DNA from: Haliclona indistincta
Lineage: Eukaryota > Porifera > Demospongiae > Haplosclerida > Chalinidae
Length of the DNA stretch: 64,000 nt
Assembly (NCBI GenBank): GCA_964017065.1
Contig: OZ024784.1
Coordinates: 804,382 to 868,381, forward strand
Direction of reading: 5' to 3'
The notes under the pieces are model-generated. The model searched no databases, was not told the origin of the DNA, and saw only the letters and a list, made by a program, of their open reading frames with translations. Numbering within the stretch: the first letter of the stretch is position 1; each line of letters starts with the position of its first letter. Position numbers and translations under genes: made by a program. Shown here piece after piece: positions 11,301 to 21,342 of this stretch.

Positions 11301-14162
11301 GCCTTGTAGGAGACACGTCTTCCGAGAAGTATTTCAGCAGAAGGGTTACCAATAATTTTTGAAACATCTAACAGTGTTTCAGTTAAACCACAATAGATAT
11401 TTTAATATACTTTACCTTCAGCATCATCATATTGAAGGTAAGCAGATTGCCTGTCGATAAATACTTTCCCTGGGAGGGGCAATCCTAGTTCCTTTAATGA
11501 GTTGCAGATAGTGCTTTTACTGGTATTATCAGGTAGTCCTTCAACCATAGCCACATCATTGAGTGGTAAGGTTGTAGGTAGTGACTCTGTGTCCCTGACA
11601 GATGCAAACTGCAGAGAGTAGCCCAGAAACGTATTATCTTTTGGAGGAGTGGCAGCAATTCTTCTGGCAGCTGAATTGAAAAAGAACTAGTCACTCCTAT
11701 GTTTACACTGGCTACTATACACTACTATAGCAAGGCAGGTGTTCCAACTATGCTATGACAATGAAGGAGGCCTCCAGAACAATGGCTAAAGCAACACTGA
11801 AAGCACACAGCAGCTGACCTCTTGAGTCTGCAAATCTCACTTCCATTTCTTCCATACTCATTTCAATGGAAACTGGCGAAACACCACATACATTTTCAAA
11901 GTAGACTTTCAGTGGAGAAGTAAGTTGCTTTTCATTAGGTAGCCCCTTCACTACTAGCTTGTGTGGCGTTAAGTCAGGCATTTCTGTTTCTGGGACTGAG
12001 CTGTACTCAACAACCTTTCCAAAGAATCTGCCATTGTCCGGAGGATCATTTACCAACTTACGAATCACTGCATGTATCGATGTAAATATTTATTTTATTA
12101 TAAAAATGTTATACCTGCAGGATTTTCAAACTTGAGATAAGCCTCAGAGTCTTCAATGAAGCAAGCACTGACATCAGGATGGCCAGCATTTGTAAACAGT
12201 AGTCTTAGATAGTGCTCCAAACCAACAAAGCCACTTGGTAATCCTTTTACTAGAAGCACTTTGGGAACAGAATCTGGAAACACCTCTACAACATCCTCCT
12301 TGTTGATAGCACTACAGTCGACATTAGAGCCAAGAAATTCCTTTATTGGATCGTGCATCACATCTGTTACTCCTATACAGTGAAAATTATTTTATTGTGA
12401 CCTGCCTTAAAACAATGTGGTGTGCTAAAAAATATTATACCTGAGCAATCAGTAAATGTGATGTAAGCTATGTTTTTCTCAACAACAAATTTATCAACAG
12501 CGACCTCGGTCTTTTGCTTCAAAACATGCTCCATAGCACGTTGCACAGTGTCTGCTGGTAAGCCTGCAGGAAGACCTTTTATTACCAGAACCTCTGCAAC
12601 CTGCTGAGCTTTGTAGCACAGCTCAACTTGTAAATTTTGTCCCAGAAAGCTGTGATCAATACTAGCCAAACAAATGCAGTCTGTAATGAGATCATAGATA
12701 TTGACAACAAACAAGTATATTAAATGCTCACCTTCATGACTCTCAAACTCAACAACAGCTTCACCAGTACCAGTCAGTACTACAGTAATGTCACCACGGC
12801 TCTGTTGTGAAGGCAACCTGTTGCAAAAGGTGAGTTTCAATAGGTGTTCTATTCCTGGTATTGCATCAGACAATCCAGACACCTTCAAGTAAGGTACACC
12901 AGTTGATAATGGAGAGTCAACTTGGAGCACATTTTGGGCCTTCTGGCATAATACTACAGTCAACTGTTGCCCAAGGAATTTGTGTTCTAGACCAGCCAAC
13001 AGTTGACAATCTGCATAGTAAAATAAAGAATTCAGTGCCTATGCATGGTGGAAACCCCAAGGCGTGTTTTATGATGCTTATCATGAGCAGTTGTGATAGC
13101 ACCAGAATATATATAATAATTTATTATAGTACAACTCTATATGCATTCCTAACCTACCATCAACACTTTCAAAGTCAACTGTCGCTTCACCAGAGTCTAG
13201 CAGTGTGACCTGTAATGCGTTCATGTCTTTGGAGGGAAGCCGATTACAAAATGTAGTTTTCAACAGTTCATCAACATTTTGCATTTGAGGAAACCCAGAC
13301 ACTTTCAAGTATGGGATTTGTTGCTGGTCTGTATTCTCTTCCTCATCAAGCGGAATCTCTTCCACAGACACTGGTTGTTTTTTGATAACATGTTTCTTAA
13401 GAGTGAGGTATGGAATCACTGGACAAGATGAGAAAAGAGTTGAGATGTGAATATAAAAGTGTAATTCATGCTTAAATACAAACAAATTCATTATGAAAGT
13501 GCAATTGCATTTCTAAGAACTGTAATTCATATAACATGCAAAAAGTTAACTGAAATCATTATGTGTAATGACAGGGAAGTTTGTCCTGAGTGTATTGATA
13601 TAATCATAACATTATTGTACTGCTTACTTAATGTATCCACCAATTCAACAGTAGCAGATGTTTTGTCATCTGACAAAGTTATTTTCTCAACTGTAACATC
13701 ATCATGTGTTTCAAGATAACCGTCAAGGATACCGGTAGACACTTTAGGGGGTAGTCCTGTGAACAACAGTCGACTCTGAATAGGGTGCACCCATTGCTTC
13801 TGAAGAGAGAGGTGATCATCTAGTTCAATGGGATTTGCCTGAAATTGCTTGTATTCTGCAACATTAATAATAAATTGTAAAACAGATGACTGAACCTTAA
13901 TAACTAGATCTATAAGGGCATGCACCAGAATTGAACTCAAGCAGAACTGATTTTGTCCTTGCATGCATGCTGCGCTTTAATATACCAACGTACCCTCTTC
14001 ACTGAATTTGGCTCGCATCAGAACTTTTTCCTGGAAGCGAAAAGTCTGCTCTACTGTTCCATTGATGAGAGTAGCTAAGTAGTCGTCTGTCACAGTCACC
14101 TCTGCCGGAATATTACCGAGGAGAAATGTCACATGTTTCTCTCCACTAGACGACGCAGCCAT
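5364..14162 (-). CDS. PARP14-like mono-ADP-ribosyltransferase with RRM array, KH-like repeats, three macrodomains, WWE and PARP catalytic domain
   Basis: Transfers ADP-ribose from NAD+ to proteins or nucleic acids; relatives act in interferon and stress responses. ATG at 14162 (MAASSSGEKHVTF). About eleven small exons (14162 down to 10614) mostly carry one RRM-like unit each, with motifs such as LLVKGLPSG and LVIKGLPAG. A large exon (10146 to about 7968) holds KH-like repeats and macrodomain 1. Macrodomain 2 is split at about 7950-7380 (KIVKGSILEVD, then VNSTNPELD), macrodomain 3 is about 7320-6790, a WWE domain is near 6330-6190, and the catalytic domain is 6054-5364. The triad reads His (LFHGTK), Tyr (GVYFARNSDY) and, by hand alignment to the PARP1 glutamate, Ile (TIFVAMRD). 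That predicts mono- rather than poly-ADP-ribosylation. Length is about 2,400 residues. Head-to-head with the macrodomain gene at 14264. Exons 1-3 are duplicated at 21.3-22.3 kb. Confidence 0.88.
10147..10613 (-). other. GC-AG intron in the PARP14-like gene
   Basis: The exon encoding the last small RRM-like unit ends ...TCCACAG, followed by GCAAGT, the standard GC 5' splice-site consensus. The acceptor CTGTAG lies at 10147. Splicing joins GAT TCC ACA G to GT TTG GAT TCT, restoring D-S-T-G-L-D-S in frame, as expected at the end of an RRM unit; no GT donor fits. The intron also carries a 9-bp perfect inverted repeat (CCAATAATG...CATTATTGG) around 10396-10420. I see no gene in it. Confidence 0.7.
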
Positions 14163-14263
14163 GACGGTTGATCAAACGGTTGCAGGGCGTGTTCTATTTG
14201 TCCCGATATTATTGCTGATCATGCAAGATCAGTGCGCTGATTGTAGACGTGATTATTTAGAAC
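14163..14263. promoter_or_regulatory. Shared bidirectional promoter between PARP14-like and macrodomain genes
   Basis: Only 101 bp separate the two divergent ATGs (14162 minus, 14264 plus), so the core promoters and 5' leaders must overlap. No TATA box is visible. The interval has two nearby GATCA/TGATC-type palindromic stretches (GTTGATCAAAC and TGATCATGCAAGATCA). A slightly longer copy lies at 22344-22472 in unit 2. Co-regulation of the two genes is inferred from geometry only. Confidence 0.6.
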
Positions 14264-16325
14264 ATGGAGGAAGCTAAACCATGCGACGCTGCAGTGCTTG
14301 TTGTCAACGGATGGGAAGCTGATTCGGCGGAGTCGCTGAAAGATGCGGTCAAGTCACAGCTTCTTATGAACAAAACTGGAGAGATTAGACATTTGCGAAA
14401 GAGCGCAGAAGGAGAACGAACCACGCTCTTGGTGGTTGAAAATGGGAAAGGTAAATGGGATGATAACTTTGATTCTGCATTGTCATTGTCACGTGCAGCT
14501 GTATGTGAGGCTGTTTCAAGCGAACATGTAGCCCTATTGCAAGACCAGTTGATTGATACTAGCAAATTGCAAGTGGTAAGTACAAATTTTTTATAATAAT
14601 TATCAAGGAGGCGGGGTCGTTTATTGTTATGAGTCACACTGATGAACTGAGCAGTGAGCACCGTGCATGAAGAACATTATGGCAAATTCATATTCTAAGT
14701 CGTGAGATTGGTTATGCTACATGTAAATACATCATTGATTTGCTAGACCTGCTCAAGTTTATAGCCCTAGCTGCTCAAATTTATAGCCATATAAATAGTA
14801 AACGTATAGAACAGACATTTTAAGGGTATAGAATCATCATTCAATTTGTCAAACTAAGTATCACAATCGAGTTGCTGTGGGTACCATCATGTGTCACACA
14901 CTACTTGTATAACGACGCATAATTATGCCTCCTCTAAACATATTCATTTCATAGGCTATTGAATCCACAACATTCACATTGCGTGGTCCAGCAGTGTCTC
15001 GGCTTGCACCTGGAACAATCATGCAGCTGTGCTACTCAGTCAACAATGATATCGACATCTGCATCAAAGAAGGTGCCCTTACTCTCCGTGGTTACTGGGA
15101 AGACATTGGCAAAGCAAGAGACAAGATATACGAAGAACTGCTGAAGACAAAGCTAGTAGATGATTTTCAACATGACGAATTTCCTTCTGTAGATACAGAT
15201 GCACACAGTAGCCTTCCAACTCCTTCTGTATATGACTATGTGACTGACCTTGATCCAAAAGTTGCTGAACTAACCTTTCAACTGTGGAAGGGTAAGAGCG
15301 AAGCTGTGAAGTACGATTCCGGGCAGACTACAGTGCACTTTACGTTCTCCACTCAACAAGAGCTTGATCACGCAATACATTCATTTGAGCAAGAGTACAA
15401 AAAATACGAACAGCTGGAAGTTGAATATTCTACTGTAGAGCTACCCCCGAAAGCAACGGCAGATGATAGCCATGCTTTCATTATTTCTGATGTGGAAAGT
15501 GGAGTTGAGAATACTCATGTAAGATGGGATCCTCAAAATCAACAAATGAGGATATGGTCAACTAATCTTCCTAAAGCAAAGCTGTTGTTGCAGGAAAAGC
15601 TGGAAAGTTTAAAGTTAACAATGGCACAATCACCACTAGTGCGTACTGTTCCTAAAGTCAAGGAATTGAATGCAAAACAAGCCAGAGCAAAGAACCTAGA
15701 AGCAAGCGTTCACATACAAAGGGAAGTACAGCTGGAATTCAACAATGGATGTACTATTACTCTGCGTCTTGGAAATATGTTACACGAGCGTGTAGACGCA
15801 ATTGTCAATCCAGCAAATCCACGTCTTGTTCATGGAGGAGGTCTAGCAGCACAGATAGATCAAGCAAGCAATGGGCAATTGTCCTTCTCGTCGAGAGAAA
15901 TTATAGCACAAAGGGGAAAGCTGAACCCAAGCGATGCTGATTTTACTCGTATCAATGCTGAAAATGGCTTTCTCAAGTGTCAATTCGTCATTCATGCTGT
16001 TGGTCCGAATGCTCACGAGATTAAGTCGGATGAAAGATGCAGGATGCTGTTAAAGATGACAGTACAGTCAGTGCTTTCGATTGCTAATGATCTAAATGTC
16101 ACCTCACTAGCCATTCCTGCTATTAGCTCAGGCATTTTTGGAATGGACAAGGATTCTGTTGCTGAAGTGATATTTTCTACTCTTGTTGATTCTATGCACA
16201 AGTGTACTGCTGATGACAAACTTAGCGATATTAGAATAGTCATCTTTGATGAAGAGACGTACTATCCGTTTCAACGATTTGCTGTCACCTTCCGTAATTC
16301 AATGATACAGTCTACTGAAGTCTGA
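14264..16325 (+). CDS. Macrodomain protein (unit 1, intact copy)
   Basis: Predicted ADP-ribose-binding or ADP-ribose-removing protein of about 560 residues in two exons, 14264-14575 and 14955-16325, with a clean GT-AG intron. The N-terminal part is related in style to the small RRM/KH-like units of the PARP gene but is not clearly assignable. The C-terminal macrodomain (about residues 365-545) has NMLHERVDAIVNPAN, the glycine loop LVHGGGLAAQI, FVIHAVGPNAH and AIPAISSGIFGMD. These are the usual ADP-ribose contacts, so ligand binding is likely. Hydrolase activity cannot be judged from sequence alone. Writer and reader/eraser of ADP-ribose share a promoter here. Copies in units 2 and 3 are broken, so this is the only intact member in the window. 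Confidence 0.85.
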
Positions 16326-16644
16326 AGAACCAACATAATTAATAGCCATTTATTATGTTGTGTGTTTATCCCATTTATGTTAAATGTACAATGTTTACTG
16401 AAGTAAAAATTAAATATTAATTTTTATAGATGCGGCTGTGTAGTCTAAAATGCAAGTTTCAGTGAATGCAATAGTTGAGCTCAAGGCAAAGAAGTAGTTA
16501 ATATCAGTGAATCATCAACAAGTAACTACTTACATTGCTTTGAATTGTCATAAAGTGTTCTTATAATCATTCATGAAATTTAATGTATAAAATCAACAAT
16601 CTGTTAAGAGATAATGATTCGCTTGCTAGTATCTATCAAGTCTT
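16326..16644. other. Convergent intergenic region, macrodomain gene to A1
   Basis: The 3' flanks of two convergent genes. It is AT-rich, with AAATTAAATATTAA-type stretches and no ORF. It is copied almost unchanged in units 2 (24500-24828) and 3 (33825-34153). I see no further element. Confidence 0.5.
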
Positions 16645-17385
16645 CTATAATACAGCTTCGTAGGCCTTTAAGTGATCTGGAACGATTGATATGTTATCTT
16701 CTGGTACCATGGTGAACCCATTAGCAAAGTTGACTGTCAAATAGTAGACAGTGCCATTGATCGTTGTGAACAGGTTAAAGGAAGCATTGCTGACTGTTGG
16801 ATTGCGTTTCCAGAGAATACCACTTCCAGGATCAGACTGTCATATAGTGCCGAAATAATAACCAGTGCATAGAGAAGGGCTTAATTCACTCGCTTACCAT
16901 TATAAGACTTATTCCATTAGTTGATTGCATTGCAGCCACCTCATAATTGTCAGCTGGTCTCTTGATAATATATTTACCAACAGTAGCAGTTGCCGTTATA
17001 TGTAGCCTTGCTATAATAAGCAATGAATTAATCAAGTTTGCATGTAGTACACTGCAATAATATTTACCTTCAATACTAAAGCCAAGAGGAGTGACACCAA
17101 GTACTGGTGCATAGGACATAAACTGACCAGTTCCATGACAGAAAAGATGGTGATCTATAATAACAACAGAGCTTGCTACAGCCGGCTACATAATGAAGAA
17201 GAAGACGATAAAATTAAGAAGTGTGATAAATGCTGAACTAGCTTACAGCAGCTACTGATGATTGAAGAAGAGAGAGGGTAACAAGAGCTGCAAGAGCAGT
17301 GGTGAGTGCCGCAGAGAAAGACACTGTAGATAAAGAGCAATTATAATGATCACAGTGATAGAAATATTGCCAAAAGTGACTAACT
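16645..17385 (-). CDS. Secreted protein type A, unit 1 (A1), unrecognised family
   Basis: Predicted secreted protein of about 166 residues; function unknown. The start codon appears split by an intron: A at 17385, donor GTTAGT, acceptor CTACAG, then TG at 17323-17322. This gives a signal peptide starting MSFSAALTTALAALV and ending near SSVAA. Next comes an exon with CHGTGQFMSYAP and GVTPLGFSIE, an exon with YIIKRPADNYEVAAMQSTNG, and a last exon starting SDPGSGILWKRNP and ending DHLKAYEAVL at a TAG (16645-16647). Coding exon phases are 1, 0, 1, 0. The mature part has one cysteine and several N-glycosylation sequons. TATA box at 17479-17485. An inverted copy (A1') lies at 19048-19798. A small beta-rich fold is plausible but unproven. 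Confidence 0.6.
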
Positions 17386-17478
17386 GATTGAAAATTAGAA
17401 CTGGTATGAAGATATCTGAACTGGTTGCTGTTGCTTGATTGCAAGTTGAATGATGAATTGTCAGCTTAGTTGTCGGTC

Positions 17479-17485
17479 TTTTATA
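17479..17485 (-). promoter_or_regulatory. TATA box of A1
   Basis: TATAAAA on the minus strand, about 95 bp upstream of the split start codon. A short imperfect palindrome with an E-box (CTCACCTGGGGTGAG, 17501-17515) sits just upstream and is kept in all three units. All other A and B genes here have a TATA box in a matching position. Confidence 0.6.
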
Positions 17486-17519
17486 CTCGTCACGAGCTCC
17501 CTCACCTGGGGTGAGGTCG

Positions 17520-18950
17520 TACTAGTGCATACCTTTGCATTTTGATGTCCTCGATATTGTTAGCATATCTTTGAACTTTCGCTTGCTCCAGACTTCCTTC
17601 ATATCTGCAGTTCTTGCTTTATTAGGTTTCCTTGATTATTACATCAGTTATTAAGAATCACACATTAGCATACTCATTACCACAATTATAAGCATACACA
17701 ATTACTCCTTCTCTCGAAAAGGCCTGTCATGATTATGCTAGTGAAAATTTTGTTAAACAACCAGTAAACCATGCATGAACATTTTGCTCTGGAACGGATT
17801 ATTTTTTGGATTAATATAACTGGAGTTAGTTAGGAATGCAGATTGTCTATTAAAATTAATATTTAAAGCCTAAAATTCCATGGAAACGACAAAGTAACCC
17901 ATATGCAGCTAAAGCTCTAAAAAAGTAAAAACCATCACCCAAACCCATACATTATCGTCATTATAATAATGGGGAACTCCAAATATATTGTGGTGACTGT
18001 AGTCACTGTACTATGGGTTGACATGCATGCTGTTTTCGATTCATAATGAAGGTTTGAAGGTTATGGCACCGATGTGTCATGCAGCTGGCTAGTAACCAGT
18101 GAGTGAGCGAGGGACTTATTCTCATAGTTTGAGGTGTCAAGTACTGTATGCATCTCAGTTTGCGATATTGCTTTCAGGGCACTTTCAGATGCAATTAATA
18201 ATGGATACTGTGCTTGTGCAGCAGTTATTGATAGAGAGACTTTGAAGAACCTCCTGTAGGTCAAGGTTGGATATCCCGGACATTAAGTCATTTGGTCTGG
18301 TGTATGAGGAAGAGACCAACAGTTCAGCATCACTATCCATGCAGAAGCCATGAGATTGAGGTCGTAAACCCTATGAGCTTCCTAGTGGCAGGAGGATTCA
18401 ATGGTGATGATGTTTGAGCCACAGTAGCAAAGTCTAAGACCAGGTATGCATGGTGTCATGAGGAAGAGTTGCTTCCTGTTGCATTTACATAATATGACTG
18501 ACACAAATGATTTCAAGGCATTGATTATTATGTATGAAGTTTGCTCAGTCTTCGCAAAATGATTACAGACAATTTAGCTGCCATTTCAATGCAAATTTTA
18601 ACAAGCTGTCAGTACATGTCAGAATAGTATGGTAGTATGTACTCATGGAAGCTTCTGTCCTCCTATGGTGAGAAAAGGGGAAACAGTCAAATTGTCTCTA
18701 AAGAAGATGATTGGCTGCTGTTGTGAAACTATGTGCACGTCAAAGATAATGGACACACAGCCTCTCTTGCCTAAGGACATGAACAATGCCATTTTGAAAG
18801 ATATACTGAAAAGTCTTACAAGTGCACGTGGCAGTAAGTACAGAGGACAAAGGATCTTGCCAGGGCAAATTATAGGATAAGATCAAGAGATCAAAGACAC
18901 GCAATCATCTCTTAGGCTTCGGTAGGTTCTGCTTTAGAGCAGGTTGACAG
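17520..18950. other. Central spacer of the A/A' inverted pair, with two conserved short ORFs
   Basis: The spacer between the divergent A and A' promoters is not palindromic. It holds a minus-strand ORF (18061-18264, containing YRRFFKVSLSITAAQAQYPL) and a plus-strand ORF (18629-18880, containing GETVKLSLKKMIGCCCETM). Both recur in units 2 (26276-26479; 26824-27078) and 3 (35597-35800; 36158-36412) with few changes, including an in-frame 3-nt difference in the plus-strand ORF. Recent duplication alone could explain that conservation. I do not recognise either product. They may be exons of a degraded or unmodelled gene: the minus-strand reading looks like part of a longer broken frame. Confidence 0.35.
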
Positions 18951-18951
18951 G

Positions 18952-18958
18952 TATAAAA
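18952..18958 (+). promoter_or_regulatory. TATA box of A1'
   Basis: TATAAAA in the context GGTATAAAAGAC, about 95 bp upstream of the inferred split start codon of A1'. A small stem (CTGCT-TTAG-AGCAG) lies immediately upstream. The same arrangement is present at 27144-27150 and 36478-36484. Confidence 0.6.
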
Positions 18959-19047
18959 GACAGCCAGCAAAGTTTCGAATTCATCATACGACTTACAATC
19001 AAGCAACGGTATCAAGTGTAGATTTCTTCGAGTTCTAATTTTCAATC

Positions 19048-19798
19048 AGTCAGTCACTGTCGGAAATATTTCTATCACTGTGATCATTATAATTGCTCTT
19101 TATCTACAGTGACTTTCTCTGCGGCACTCACCACTGCTCTTGCAGCTCTTGTTACCTTCTCTCTTCTTCAATCATCAGTAGCTGCTGTAAGCTAGTTCAG
19201 CATTTATCACACTTCTTAATATTAATTTTATCGTCTTCTTGTTCATTATGTAGCCGGCTGTAGCAAGCTCTGTTGTTATTATAGATCACCATCTTTTCTG
19301 TCATGGAACTGGTCAGTTTATGTCCTATGCACCAGGACTTGGTGTCACTCCTCTTGGCTTTAGTATTGAAGGTAAATATTATTGCAGTGTACTACATGCA
19401 AACTTGATTAATTAATTCATTGCTTATTATAGCAAGGCTACATATAACGGCAACTGCTACTGTTGGTAAATATATTATCAAGAGACCAGCTGACAATTTT
19501 GAGGTGGCTGCAATGCAATCAACTAATGGAATAAGTCTTATAATGGTAAGCGAGTGAATTAAGCCCTTCTCTATGCACTGGTTATTATTTCGGCACTATA
19601 TGACAGTCTGATCCTGGAAGTGGTATTCTCTGGAAACGCAATCCGACAGTCAGCAATGCTTCCTTTAACCTGTTCACAACGATCAATGGCACTGTCTACT
19701 ATTTGACAGTCAACTTTGCTAATGGGTTCACCATGGTACCAGAAGATAACATATCAATCGTTCCAGATCACTTAAAGGCCTACGAAGCTGTATTATAG
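19048..19798 (+). CDS. Secreted protein type A, inverted partner in unit 1 (A1')
   Basis: Inverted duplicate of A1 with the same exon plan. A at 19048 is followed by donor GTCAGT; TG after the acceptor CTACAG at 19110 completes the start codon, giving a signal peptide beginning MTFSAAL. Later exons again carry CHGTGQFMSYAP, YIIKRPADNFEV and SDPGSGILWKRNP, ending with TAG at 19796-19798. Exons and introns are nearly identical to A1, but the leader upstream of the signal exon has diverged, so the two promoters may differ. The GTCAGT donor is weak, which is the main doubt about the start model. Function unknown. Confidence 0.6.
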
Positions 19799-20319
19799 AA
19801 GACTTGATAGATACTAGCAAGCGAATCATTATCTCTTATTGCAATTAATCATTTTCTCTTAATAATTTTATCTACATACTATCTATTTCTCTTAAAACAG
19901 ATTCTTGACACACATTGTTTTTTAAACTGGCATAAATTTGTTATTATAAACCAGCATTTGCATAATTGAATGTCATACTTGATAGTATGCTTAGGACAGA
20001 GTGCTGATTGAGATCATGACCTTTAGAACTGTAGTATACTTTGGTAATTGTATTAATAATGCACATTAAAGCTTTCATTAAATTAAAAATCCCATAAAGT
20101 AATCACAATACTTACTCACTGCATGGTGTACTACTAATAGCATACTACATTAAACTTATTCTGAGTTCGAATTTTGAGCCCACAAATATGTTGCAAATAG
20201 CTGGTTCGTGATACAGAAAAATAGTATATGCTTTTGACAATCTTAAAATTCATGAATATAATTCATACATAAACCACAGAGAGCTCTACAAATGAAATGT
20301 GATAAAAAACTTGTGATGT
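19799..20319. other. Convergent intergenic region, A1' to B1
   Basis: AT-rich DNA between two convergent genes, with no ORF above background and no recognised element. It is repeated with small indels in units 2 (27987-28514) and 3 (37321-37848). Confidence 0.5.
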
Positions 20320-20757
20320 TCATTTGCGATTAGATACAAATGTAGAAATTAGACCAAAATGTTGGTAAAGCAAAGGCACACTGGCTAACTGACTCATGTT
20401 CTTCATAGCGATCCCTTGACCAGATGCTGTCATATACAAGGGCACACCGTTGTGAGTTGTATTAAGCTTGATGGGGAATATACTGTTCTGTGGAGAGCGG
20501 CTCCAGAGGTTTCCACTACCAGCTTCTGTCTGTATACGTAGTTGTATAAATGAAAGTGATAAGCAGTACGACACCATAATAATTTACCAGCTCAATTGTA
20601 TTGTTCGTTGATACTCTCAACTCAGCAGCATGAGCAGTGGGTAGCTGAATCATGATAATCAAAGCTGCAACAGCAGAGACTATCAGGGCAGTCCTTGAGA
20701 GTAGCACTGCGAGTTGATGACAAGAACTAATAAAGACATTGTTTTATTACACTCACT
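20320..20757 (-). CDS. Secreted protein type B, unit 1 (B1), internally shortened
   Basis: Predicted secreted protein distantly related to type A; function unknown. The start codon is split: A at 20757, donor GTGAGT, acceptor CTCGCAG, TG at 20706-20705. The signal peptide starts MLLSRTALIVSAVAAL and ends near PTAHAA. Compared with B2 and B3, a segment matching 28819-29111 is missing. This fuses the end of the signal exon, exactly at its splice boundary, to the middle of the third coding exon (AHAA-ELRVSTNN) and keeps the frame. The Cys-containing exon (with LCQGTEKYIAYY) is therefore absent. The last exon starts TEAGSGNLWSRSP, which parallels SDPGSGILWKRNP of type A, and ends FVSNRK. The short product, about 115 residues, may or may not fold. 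Confidence 0.5.
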
Positions 20758-20825
20758 TGTTCAGAAACACTAGTGACTTGCTGTTTTATTCCTTGCTAGA
20801 CTGATGTTTCTCTGATTTCCACTCA

Positions 20826-20832
20826 TTTTATA
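20826..20832 (-). promoter_or_regulatory. TATA box of B1
   Basis: TATAAAA on the minus strand (context GGTATAAAATG), about 70 bp upstream of the split start codon. Equivalent boxes lie at 29314-29320 and 38645-38651. Confidence 0.6.
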
Positions 20833-20839
20833 CCAAAAT

Positions 20840-21218
20840 GAAGCCATTACAATGCAACGTGATCTACACTAGTCTAGACACTATACAAGGAGTTTATATA
20901 ATCAGCACTTCAGTGAAGCCCGGGTGCCACAGGCATGAAGGGTCTAAAGTTTAGTAGCAGAGTGAACCAACAACACAGTACATCTTGCACAGAATGCATC
21001 ACACCTCAGGCTGGTTCTCGCTTCTCTTTTTCTCTACGGAGCACAAAAACCAAAATAATGTTTTTAATCTTCGCGTCCTTCTTTGCGCCTTCAATGCGCA
21101 CACTACAATAATAATTGCGCAATAATACCATCACCATGGCAACTAACGATAGAGACGCAACGAGCTTTCGATCAACCAAGTGTCGGGGGTGATCAGGACA
21201 GCGATCGAGCAGCTCCAC
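20840..21218. other. Duplicated CFAP96 upstream region with X-box-like site
   Basis: This stretch matches the DNA upstream of intact CFAP96 (about 38690-39072). It includes the site ATCACCATGGCAAC at 21130-21143, whose right half fits the RFX X-box. It no longer drives a complete gene: transcripts from here would run into the truncated PARP copy on its antisense side. Confidence 0.55.
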
Positions 21219-21242
21219 AATGGCGGTCAAGACGGACATGGT
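21219..21242 (+). pseudogene. CFAP96 5' fragment at the unit 1/2 junction
   Basis: The sequence keeps the CFAP96 start and first codons (MAVKTDM) and then switches inside CATGG to PARP intron DNA (GTGGAAACCCCAAGG). The intact gene at 39073 continues with GAGAGGCTCGG, and intact PARP intron 3 reads GCATGGTGGAAACCCC near 13040. This is the exact tandem-duplication breakpoint. Confidence 0.85.
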
Positions 21243-21342
21243 GGAAACCCCAAGGTGTGTTTTATGATGCTTATCATGAGCAGTTGTGATAGCAACAGAA
21301 TTTATTATAGTACAACTATAATTATATGCATTCCTAACCTAC

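Larger units (their letters stand above)
13041..21241. repeat. Segmental duplication unit 1 (about 8.2 kb)
   Basis: This block contains PARP exons 1-3, the macrodomain gene, A, spacer, A', B and a copy of the CFAP96 5' end. It is repeated in direct orientation at about 21.24-29.69 kb and, partly, at 31.45-39.09 kb. Near-identity covers exons, introns and intergenic DNA, which indicates recent duplication. The left edge lies in PARP intron 3 at CATGGTGGAAACCCC (about 13043). The right edge is the CFAP96 codon-7 region (about 21238), where it joins the start of unit 2. Confidence 0.9.

Noticed and set aside
16645..20757. Reading the A and B genes as having N-termini from the longer upstream open frames (e.g. 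starting at 17444)
   Set aside because: Those frames begin in the untranslated leader and cross the inferred first intron. The TG-start signal exons give typical signal peptides and the same structure holds in all copies.
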